Made by a program: the position numbers and the translations under genes | Assembly (NCBI GenBank): GCA_003223695.1 | Contig: QHVY01000448.1 | Location: 1-5,230, forward strand | Direction: 5' to 3' | From: Acidobacteriota bacterium | Lineage (GTDB): Bacteria > Acidobacteriota > Thermoanaerobaculia > Gp7-AA8 | Length of the DNA: 5,230 nucleotides | Shown: positions 1 through 5,168 of the stretch, one piece after another | Layout: every line of letters begins with the position of its first letter | How positions within the stretch are numbered: position 1 is the stretch's first letter | Notes under the pieces: model-generated | The model's input: only the letters and a program-made list of their open reading frames with translations | Database searches by the model: none | Told to the model about the DNA's origin: nothing

Positions 1-183
1 CGGACTTTATCCGCCGGCAACTGTGATGTACTAGCAGCCTCGTCCAATCGTCGGGATGCCGCATGCGATCGCCGCGGCCAGAACACATCGTTTCAATTTG
101 CGATTGGCGCGACCGCATCGCCCGGCACAAATCCGATCACGCTGCGGGACGGGTCGAATGCTGCCGCGGCCGCGCTGAAATAG
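1..183 (+). CDS. C-terminal end of an unidentified protein (5' end outside window)
   Basis: Frame 1 is open from the first base to a TAG at 181-183, giving the last 60 residues of a protein that starts upstream of the window. I do not recognise the family. The visible part has two cysteines (in GNCDV near residue 8 and DAACDRR near residue 22) and ends in a Gly/Thr/Ala-rich tail (FAIGATASPGTNP, then a run of alanines and a final lysine), a composition typical of secreted or surface proteins. It ends 31 bp before the ATG of the signal-peptide protein at 215, so the two could form one transcription unit. The other frames here give Arg-rich translations typical of non-coding frames. A 60-codon open stretch at this GC content is not strong proof, so this stays tentative. 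Confidence 0.5.
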   Translation, partial: RTLSAGNCDVLAASSNRRDAACDRRGQNTSFQFAIGATASPGTNPITLRDGSNAAAAALK

Positions 184-214
184 TGGCGCCTCGATTGCTT
201 ATTCTCCAGCACAG

Positions 215-913
215 ATGTCTGCAAACAACCGGGTCTGCGCGATGGCGATCTCGGCAGTTCTGCTGGCTGCTCCTGCCGCTCACGCGTCGCTTGCCGCAGC
301 AGCCACCTTCGACCAAAAAGTCGCCAACGCCGCTGCGATCGTCCTCGGCAAATGCGTCCGGCAGGAATCGCGATTCGATCCATCCGGCCGCTAGATCCTG
401 ACCTACTCGACGTTCCAGGTGGAGAAGACGATGAAAGGTTCGGCAATGCCCGAAATCACAATCGTGACGCCGGGCGGGCAGGTCGGCTCGCTTCACCAGA
501 CGAGCAGCGGCATCCCGGCGTTTCGGCCCGGAGCGGAGAACGTCATCTTCGTGAAGAGCTCGAATCTCGGAGCGACCGTGCTCTACTTCGACCAGGGCGC
601 GTACGACGTGAAGAGCGATGAGCACGGACAGCGCATCGTCACGCCAGTTCCGTCGAATCTAGTGAAGATCGACACGCAGCGCGGCATCGCCGTCGCGCCT
701 GATGACACGCCGCAGCCGCTGCCGCAATTCGAGCAGCGCGTGAACGACACGCTGCGCGACCTGCGCAACGAAAAAACGCGGATGGATTTGCTCGCGGCGG
801 AGAAGCTGCGCCGGGAAGCTTCGCTTTGGTCAGTCGCCAAAGAAAACAGGTGGATGATTCTCATCGCTCTCGCGGGAATCGCGTTCGCGACGTGGCGGCT
901 ACTGCGTCGCTGA
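215..913 (+). pseudogene. Secreted, C-terminally membrane-anchored protein, interrupted by an in-frame TAG
   Basis: From ATG 215 one frame runs to TGA 911-913 with a single stop, TAG at 392-394 (codon 60 of 232). The N-terminus (MSANNRVCA, then the hydrophobic stretch AISAVLLAAPAAHA) is a signal peptide. It is followed by a beta-rich domain with the pattern VLGKCVRQESRFDP, ILTYSTFQVEKTMKG, ITIVTPGGQVGSL, IPAFRPGAENVIFV. I recall this layout from uncharacterised secreted proteins of Acidobacteriota and Deltaproteobacteria, often near matrixin-type proteases. A charged, probably helical segment (FEQRVNDTLRDLRNEKTRMD) leads to a C-terminal membrane segment (WMILIALAGIAFATW) ending in LLRR. Similarity continues unbroken across the TAG (SGR-stop-ILTYSTF), so this is one gene with a nonsense change from TGG or CAG, or a base error. 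The part after the stop could start at GTG 419 or ATG 431 (164 residues from 419), but it would lack the signal peptide and the first strands. Function unknown. Confidence 0.75.
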
Positions 914-1072
914 TTCGCGAATGCCGCGACGCCGGAATTGATCCGCGATCCACTGAATCGCAGCATCGCGATCGACGACATCACGCAGACTGATCTTCCT
1001 GGCGCCCTCGAGCTCGATCGCGGTCCCGACGACCCGAAATCCGCGAATGTTTTCCCAGCGAATGCGCCGCCG
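899..1072 (-). pseudogene. C-terminal fragment of a PH-like domain protein
   Basis: Read on the reverse strand, 57 codons end at TAG 899-901. The segment RRRIRWENIRGFRVVGTAIE, then LEGARKISLRDVV, then an amphipathic helix (AAIQWIADQFRRRG) resembles the last strands and the helix of bacterial PH-like domains, whose usual pattern is IPWxxIxGxxVxGxxIxLxGxxxxIxL followed by a C-terminal helix. Codon use is ordinary for the window. Above about 1073 the frame stays open, but it becomes the antisense of the EAL gene and loses the pattern, so the 5' part of this gene is missing. Its stop overlaps the end of the 215-913 gene by 15 bp, tail to tail. The alternative is that this DNA is simply the N-terminal coding or leader region of the EAL gene and the resemblance is chance. 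Confidence 0.4.
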
Positions 1073-1618
1073 GAACAAGAGTCCGATTCGTGGATGATGC
1101 AGCAGGCGTGTCGCGACGCCGCGGCGTGGCGTGATGTACGCCTCAACGTCAATCTCTCGCCGCGGGAGTTCGAGGAAGGATCGATCGTCGCGCGCTTGAA
1201 GAAACTCGGCGACATCACGAAACTGAATCTCGAAATCATCGAGTCGTCGTACATCCGCAAGCCGGAAGAGATTGGCCCGGTGCTCGACGAGATCCGCGCG
1301 CTCGGCGTGCAGATTTGGCTCGACGACTTCGGCACCGGTCATTCATCGCTCTCGCATCTGCTGCATTTCGATCTCGATGGCGTGAAGATTCCGTCGACGT
1401 TCGTCAAAGGAGTCGCGGGGTCAAAGCGATCACGTGCGATCACCAAAGGCATCATCGACCTTGCGCACGACCTCGGCCTCCAGGTGATCGCCGAGGGTGT
1501 GGAGCGAGACGAGCAGGTGGCGGCTCTGCGCGATCTTCGCTGCGAATACATTCAGGGATTCTTCTTCAGCAGGCCGATGGCGGCGGAGCAGCTAGGCGAT
1601 GTTTTGCAGTCGCTTTGA
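938..1618 (+). CDS. EAL-domain protein lacking its N-terminal third (EAL motif absent)
   Basis: The 226-residue product from TTG 938 is an EAL domain, the fold of c-di-GMP phosphodiesterases, but only from about residue 51 (SWMMQQACRDAAAW). Retained conserved positions are N72 in NVNLS, E99 in LEIIES, D129-D130 in LDDFGTGHSSL, K150, E186 in IAEGVE and Q206 in IQGFFFSRPM. The family's KID after the second aspartate pair is KIP here. The first roughly 80 residues of a normal domain, carrying the ExL glutamate that binds metal and the substrate-binding arginine, are absent. They are replaced by about 50 unrelated residues whose reverse strand looks like another gene. Without the ExL glutamate, catalysis is unlikely. 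It is either a dead remnant of a GGDEF-EAL or EAL protein, or a degenerate EAL scaffold. The start is weak: TTG, with no visible ribosome binding site and only 24 bp after the previous stop. The 3' end overlaps the acyltransferase gene by 27 bp. Confidence 0.75.
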   Translation: MIRDPLNRSIAIDDITQTDLPGALELDRGPDDPKSANVFPANAPPEQESDSWMMQQACRDAAAWRDVRLNVNLSPREFEEGSIVARLKKLGDITKLNLEIIESSYIRKPEEIGPVLDEIRALGVQIWLDDFGTGHSSLSHLLHFDLDGVKIPSTFVKGVAGSKRSRAITKGIIDLAHDLGLQVIAEGVERDEQVAALRDLRCEYIQGFFFSRPMAAEQLGDVLQSL

Positions 1619-2308
1619 CTCTTCAGGGCAATACGTGTCGCGGCGGTACTCGAAGTCGCGGATGACGTTGCGCTTGAACTGCTCCGCGCCCCCCTTCGCC
1701 ATCTGATCCGCGACGTAATCGGCGATCTCGAGATTCTCGATGCGCATGCGCACGGTCTCGAAAAGATTCGGAATGCGGCCGGGGACCTGGACGTGATGCA
1801 GTCCGCCGCTGTACGCCAGAAGCATCCGGCCACGCTCGATTGCCTGAAGAATGTCGGCGACGCCGCCGCGCACGGTCATCGGATTTCCCTGCAGATCGAG
1901 CCCGGTCTTGCGCTTCATTCGGCCTTCAGGCGCGATGACGACCATCGAGTGCGGATCGATTCGATCGAGCACGGCAAACCAGGTGTGATCGCGTTGACGG
2001 GTGATCGGGATGACGTGATGCGCGACGAATCGAAAAAGCAATCCGACGAACGGACGTCCAGTCGTTTTGTCCGCCGCGGGAATGACGCCGTGTGCTGCAA
2101 GACGCCAGATGAATCGATTGGGAACTCCGCAGAGGAACACCGGCTCGAACAGGCTGGTATGGTTGAGAAAAACGACGAGGCGAATGTCCGCCCACGGATC
2201 CTGCGGAGTCGGACCAATCCAGGCGAAGTCGGGACGATAAAAAATCTTGCTCAGAAGCTTGAGCAAAAACAATATGCAGAAGACGGACGCGCTGCGGAGG
2301 AACGTCAC
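1592..2308 (-). CDS. PlsC-type 1-acyl-sn-glycerol-3-phosphate acyltransferase
   Basis: The 238-residue protein belongs to the lysophospholipid acyltransferase family, which moves an acyl chain onto lysophosphatidic acid or a related acceptor at the inner membrane in phospholipid synthesis. An N-terminal hydrophobic segment (VFCILFLLKLLSKIF, about residues 9-23) is the membrane anchor. Catalytic motif I is NHTSLFEP (N49-H50 to E55), with glutamate where the classic HX4D motif has aspartate. Motif III is APEGRMKRKTG (PEGR at 127-130). VRGGVADI (147-154) follows, where the family has its GxxxIA-like region. Length is normal for the family. The start is GTG 2308. I see no Shine-Dalgarno sequence before it, but GATAGT lies 11 nt upstream. 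The gene converges on the EAL gene and overlaps its end. The exact acceptor is not predictable, and it could equally be an ornithine-lipid or similar acyltransferase. Confidence 0.88.
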   Translation of the reverse strand: MTFLRSASVFCILFLLKLLSKIFYRPDFAWIGPTPQDPWADIRLVVFLNHTSLFEPVFLCGVPNRFIWRLAAHGVIPAADKTTGRPFVGLLFRFVAHHVIPITRQRDHTWFAVLDRIDPHSMVVIAPEGRMKRKTGLDLQGNPMTVRGGVADILQAIERGRMLLAYSGGLHHVQVPGRIPNLFETVRMRIENLEIADYVADQMAKGGAEQFKRNVIRDFEYRRDTYCPEESKRLQNIA

Positions 2309-2319
2309 GGTTTGGAGAG

Positions 2320-2325
2320 ACTATC
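2320..2325 (-). promoter_or_regulatory. Possible -10 box (GATAGT) of the acyltransferase gene
   Basis: On the reverse strand GATAGT stands 11 nt before GTG 2308. This would place the transcription start only a few bases before the start codon, in line with the missing ribosome binding site. It resembles the TATAGT box proposed for the DUF72 gene. No -35 hexamer is clear because the DNA behind it is the AT-rich repeat. This is a motif match only. Confidence 0.3.
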
Positions 2326-2330
2326 AAATC

Positions 2331-2425
2331 TGAAATTTCAAATTTCGAATTTCAAATGAAAAATTCAAAACAGGCATGTGTGCTTCTTTTCATTTTCAAT
2401 TTGAAATTTGAAATTTGAAATTTCA
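2331..2425. repeat. AT-rich inverted repeat with tandem GAAATTT heptamers
   Basis: The left arm (2331-2362) and right arm (2387-2425) are imperfect inverted copies. The reverse complement of the left arm reads TTTTCATTTGAAATTCGAAA and onward, and aligns with the right arm, TTTTCATTTTCAATTTGAAA and onward. The right arm contains three exact tandem GAAATTT units (2403-2409, 2410-2416, 2417-2423), and each arm also holds small GAAATTTC palindromes. The 24-nt loop includes GGCATGTGTGC. The element is far more AT-rich than the surrounding genes. It fills the gap between the DUF72 stop and the acyltransferase start, both on the reverse strand, and the DUF72 TGA (2423-2425) lies inside the right arm. 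It could act as a hairpin terminator or mRNA-stabilising element, or be a copy of a dispersed intergenic repeat. There is no GC-rich stem with a U-tract, so it is not a standard intrinsic terminator. Confidence 0.8.
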
Positions 2426-3127
2426 ACTCAGTTTCGCCCGAAACTTCTCGGCAAAGAGCGGCCCTTTCCCCTCCTCCTCATGCTTGAAAAAGACGTACGC
2501 CTCGCGCCACGGCTGTTTCTCGACGCGCCGTGCCCAGTCGGCGATCGCATCCTCAGAGTATTCAGTGCGGCGCAAACGGAGATAACCCCACGAGGCGGTG
2601 GGAATCACGACGGCGTCCGGATCGGGGACTTCGTCGGTGTCGGACAGGCAGAGTGGCACATCGCGCTGCCTCAGAATCGAGTAGATCTCTTCGTCGCACC
2701 ACGAATCGTGACGGAACTCGAATGCCACCTGCGCCTTCGGCGGGAGGATGCCGAGGAACTCGCGCAGCTTCAGTGCATCTTTGCGCGAGAACGGCGGAAG
2801 CTGAAAGAGAACGGGCCCGAGCTGCGGGCCGAGCGCCGTCGCGACATCGAACAACTGTCGCACATCATCTTCTGCCCCAGCGAGCTTCTTTTGATGTGTT
2901 ATGCGCTGCGGAGCCTTGAGCACGAACGTGAAGCGATCGGAAACCTGCTCCGCCCATTTCGCGAGCATCTTCTCGTCCGGCATACGGTAGAACGTGTTGT
3001 TGATTTCGACGGTGTCGAAGCGCTCCGCATAGAACTCCAGCATCTTCGTCGCCGGCAGATCGTCGGGATAGAAACTCCCCTTCCATTCTTTGTAGCTGTA
3101 GCCGCTGGTACCGACGCGGACGCGCAC
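2423..3127 (-). CDS. DUF72 (YecE-like) family TIM-barrel protein
   Basis: The 234-residue protein matches the DUF72/YecE family, cytoplasmic TIM-barrel proteins of unknown biochemical role. Visible family motifs, in order, are VGTSGYSYKEWKGSFYP (5-21), FDTVEINNTFYRMP (37-50), FVLKAPQRITHQKKL (68-82), GPVLFQLPP (104-112), FEFRHDSW (136-143), YLRLRR (182-187) and YVFFKHEEEGKGP (211-223). The length is usual for the family. I chose GTG 3127 because the family begins immediately before VGTSGYSY. The frame stays open for another 162 codons upstream, but that part is antisense to the TPR gene and has no family similarity. GTG 3127 has no Shine-Dalgarno sequence; a TATAGT box lies 6 nt before it, which suggests a leaderless mRNA. 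The gene is divergent from the TPR gene, with a 20-bp gap, and its stop codon falls inside the AT-rich repeat. Confidence 0.92.
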   Translation of the reverse strand: MRVRVGTSGYSYKEWKGSFYPDDLPATKMLEFYAERFDTVEINNTFYRMPDEKMLAKWAEQVSDRFTFVLKAPQRITHQKKLAGAEDDVRQLFDVATALGPQLGPVLFQLPPFSRKDALKLREFLGILPPKAQVAFEFRHDSWCDEEIYSILRQRDVPLCLSDTDEVPDPDAVVIPTASWGYLRLRRTEYSEDAIADWARRVEKQPWREAYVFFKHEEEGKGPLFAEKFRAKLS

Positions 3128-3150
3128 GGCGTCACTATAATCGCGCCATG
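3125..3150. promoter_or_regulatory. Symmetric divergent promoter for the DUF72 and TPR genes
   Basis: The octamer ACTATAAT at 3134-3141 gives a perfect -10 box TATAAT on the + strand (3136-3141) and TATAGT on the - strand (3134-3139). Exactly 6 nt lie between each box and its start codon: CGCGCC before ATG 3148 and GACGCC before GTG 3127. The 26 bases from codon to codon form an imperfect palindrome (9 of 13 pairs match). Transcription usually starts about 7 nt after the -10 box, so both mRNAs would begin at or next to the start codon and be leaderless; neither gene has a Shine-Dalgarno sequence. I see no convincing -35 hexamer on either side. Opposing initiation from overlapping boxes should be mutually exclusive on one DNA molecule. 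Confidence 0.6.
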
Positions 3151-4434
3151 CGCAAATTCCTGCTCGCGCTCCTGCTGTGCTCCGCGGCGCAAGCGCAGGA
3201 ACACTTCGGCACGATCGTCTTTCCGAACTCCGGCAAGTCCGAAGCGCAGCCGGCGTTTCTGCGCGGTGTGCTCCTTCTGCACAACTTTGCGTATCCGCAG
3301 GCTGAGCGGGCATTCGTCGAAGCGCAAAAGATCGATCCGAAATTTGCGCTCGCTTATTGGGGCGAAGCGATGACCTACAACCATCCGATCTGGCACGAGG
3401 TGGATGTCGAGGCCGGCCGCCGCGTGCTGCAGGATCTTCGTCCGCTCGCGTCATCCGTAACGCCGCGCGAGCGAGGGTACATCGACGCCATCGAAGCGCT
3501 GTACAGCCCGGGCGACAAAGCGACGCGCGATCGCGCGTACGGACAAGCGATGGAACGGCTCGCGCGATCGAATCCGAACGACGTCGAAGCGCACGTTTTC
3601 TGGGCCCTCTCAATTCTCGGCACCAGGGCCCGGAATGAAACAGATCCGCGCACGGCGATCGAGGCTGCAGCGATTCTCGAAGAGCTATTTACGATGCATC
3701 AGGATCATCCCGGCGTTCTGCACTACCTCATTCACGCCTACGACGATCCCATTCACGCGCCGCTCGGCCTTCGCGCTGCGCGGCGCTACGCGAACGTTGC
3801 CTCATCCGCGCCGCATGCGTTGCACATGCCTTCGCACATTTTTCTTCAGCTCGGAATGTGGGATGAAACGGCGCGATCGAACGAAGCGGCATACGCTTTG
3901 TCGAAAGAATGGGGGAAGCCCGATCTGCATAGCCTGCAATGGCTGCAGTACGCATATCTGCAAACGCATCGTTATGCTGATGCGAAGCGGCTGCTCGACG
4001 AAGTGAAGAATCACGACGAGGACAACGCGCACGAGAACATGCAGATCCGTTACGCGGTCGAAACCGGCGAATGGAGCGCATTCGATTTCAGCAGTTCCTT
4101 CGGCCGGGGAATGCGAGCGATTGCCGAGAAGCGATTCGATGACGCGCAGAAGGCGATTGACTCGACATCAGACGAGGTTGAAAAGCTCGAACTGACGGCG
4201 CTCTTTGCGTCTGCGCGGGGCAACACGAGCGACGCGCTCCGTTTCGCCCAACTGGCGATTGCAGCCGAGGAAAAGCTCGGAGTGCCCTCAGGTCCGCCGG
4301 ATGATTTCAAGCCGGCGCATGAGCTTTACGGCGAGCTGCTGCTTCAGGTGGACAGGCCCAAAGAGGCGCTCGAGCAGTTTCAAACTTCGCTACTGCGGAC
4401 ACCGAATCGCGCGCTGCGCACGCGAACGTCGTAG
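3148..4434 (+). CDS. Secreted tetratricopeptide-repeat protein, C-terminus shortened
   Basis: The 428-residue product starts with a clear signal peptide (MRKFLLALLLCSAAQAQ, probable cut after residue 16 or 17), so it is exported, probably to the periplasm. The mature part is helical repeats. The first, FLRGVLLLHNFAYPQAERAF (37-56) then KIDPKFALAYWGEAMTYNHP (61-80), is a TPR. A His-rich core follows: HQDHPGVLHYLIHAYDDPIH (184-203) and PHALHMPSHIFLQLGMW (222-238). A further repeat pair comes at about 262-284, with a closing one at 389-420 (KPAHELYGELLLQVDRPKEA, then LLRTPNRA). I recall this layout from uncharacterised TPR proteins common in Acidobacteriota; function unknown. Family members usually continue after RTPNRAL with another helical repeat (a pattern like SLLGLARAA) for some 40-50 residues. 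Here they are replaced by RTRTS and a stop, just where the converging Rieske gene also ends. Its ATG lies 6 nt after a TATAAT box. Confidence 0.9.
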   Translation: MRKFLLALLLCSAAQAQEHFGTIVFPNSGKSEAQPAFLRGVLLLHNFAYPQAERAFVEAQKIDPKFALAYWGEAMTYNHPIWHEVDVEAGRRVLQDLRPLASSVTPRERGYIDAIEALYSPGDKATRDRAYGQAMERLARSNPNDVEAHVFWALSILGTRARNETDPRTAIEAAAILEELFTMHQDHPGVLHYLIHAYDDPIHAPLGLRAARRYANVASSAPHALHMPSHIFLQLGMWDETARSNEAAYALSKEWGKPDLHSLQWLQYAYLQTHRYADAKRLLDEVKNHDEDNAHENMQIRYAVETGEWSAFDFSSSFGRGMRAIAEKRFDDAQKAIDSTSDEVEKLELTALFASARGNTSDALRFAQLAIAAEEKLGVPSGPPDDFKPAHELYGELLLQVDRPKEALEQFQTSLLRTPNRALRTRTS

Positions 4435-5168
4435 CAGCGCGCGGGATACGCGGTCGGTCCATTGACCACGTGCCCATCTTCGAGCGCGAGCTGCGACCCG
4501 TGCCAGGGACACTCGATCGCATCGCCGACCAACTTTCCTTCGGAGAGCGGACCGCCGAGATGCGGACACGTTTCGGTGAGCGCGTAAATCTCGTCCTCGC
4601 GTTTGACGAGCAGGATCGACACGCCGTCCACTTCGACTTTTTTCGGCTTGTTCGCTTTCAGCTCATTCGCGGCGATCGCTCGCTTGAATTTTTCGGGCTT
4701 GTTCTGATCCGACGTCGCAGTGTGATCGACGCCGATCTGCTGGCCGAACACAAGATGACCGCCGAGGTATGCGGCGGTGAGGGCGGTGACGTAGCCGAGC
4801 ATCGACATCGCCACTCCGCTTTGCCGTGAGCGGCCCTTGCGCATGAACAGCGCAGACGCGTACATCGAAGTCGCCGTGACGTTGAGCAAACCGTGAAGCA
4901 AGCCAATGTTTCGAGCGGGATCGTCGGTCTCCGCCCAGTCGGTGGCTCCCGCGACGGCAGATGCAACTGCGCCCACAAGGCCGACGCCGATGGCAAGATC
5001 GGCTGCCGCTCCGCATTCCCTGCGGCCGCTCAAGCTCTCCAACGCGTCAAGCGCGAGCGCCGTAGTCCAGGCGCCGATCGGGATGTCAGTCAATACGGGA
5101 TGGAGCGGATGACCGAGCCAGGTGCCGTGAAGAAAATTCTTGACCTCGCCTTTGACCATCCCCCGCAC
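4380..5168 (-). CDS. DUF2231 membrane domain fused to a Rieske [2Fe-2S] domain
   Basis: From GTG 5168 the product has 262 residues. Its N-terminal half is a DUF2231 domain: GTWLGHPLHPVLTDIPIGAW (15-34), with H20 and H23 in the GHPLHP signature, and four membrane segments at about 28-48, 56-77, 90-109 and 119-140. After a Lys-rich linker (about 157-176) comes a Rieske-type ferredoxin domain (about 177-251). Its cluster ligands are C201 and H203 in CPHLGG and C220 and H223 in CPWHGS (CxH-16-CxxH). It is probably a membrane-anchored electron-transfer protein with an unknown partner. The start is uncertain. GTG 5168 follows AGAAGG too closely, while ATG 5159 has it at 10 nt. The frame also stays open to the window edge, and the extra residues SAEPLQKAV look like the usual N-terminus of this family, so the real start may lie beyond 5230. 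The last 11 residues after DVRVR (residue 251) do not fit the family. The 3' end overlaps the TPR gene by 55 bp. Confidence 0.88.
   Translation of the reverse strand: MRGMVKGEVKNFLHGTWLGHPLHPVLTDIPIGAWTTALALDALESLSGRRECGAAADLAIGVGLVGAVASAVAGATDWAETDDPARNIGLLHGLLNVTATSMYASALFMRKGRSRQSGVAMSMLGYVTALTAAYLGGHLVFGQQIGVDHTATSDQNKPEKFKRAIAANELKANKPKKVEVDGVSILLVKREDEIYALTETCPHLGGPLSEGKLVGDAIECPWHGSQLALEDGHVVNGPTAYPARCYDVRVRSARFGVRSSEV

Noticed and set aside
392..394. Pyrrolysine or other TAG recoding
   Set aside because: A single case in a non-methylamine gene with no recoding element or supporting genes in view; mutation or sequencing error is simpler.
63..401. + strand open frame of 112 codons at the left end
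   Set aside because: Arg-rich with no family pattern; the signal-peptide frame from ATG 215 and the frame open from base 1 explain this DNA better.
583..1335. Reverse-strand open frame of 250 codons
   Set aside because: Ser/Arg-rich composition with no domain pattern, lying over two better-supported + genes.
1793..2359. + strand open frame of 188 codons
   Set aside because: It is antisense to the acyltransferase, whose catalytic motifs are clear on the reverse strand, and it ends in translated AT-rich repeat.
2331..2425. CRISPR array or standard Rho-independent terminator in the AT-rich repeat
   Set aside because: The units are 7 bp with no spacers, and the hairpin has an AT-only stem without a GC-rich core and U-tract.
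2408..3373. Long + strand open frame of 321 codons across the DUF72 gene
   Set aside because: It is a shadow of the DUF72 gene; the reverse strand carries the whole set of family motifs and the + translation has none.
3128..3613. 162-codon upstream extension of the DUF72 reading frame on the reverse strand
   Set aside because: It is antisense to the TPR gene, Arg/Ser/Ala-rich as in shadow frames, and the family's N-terminus begins exactly at GTG 3127.
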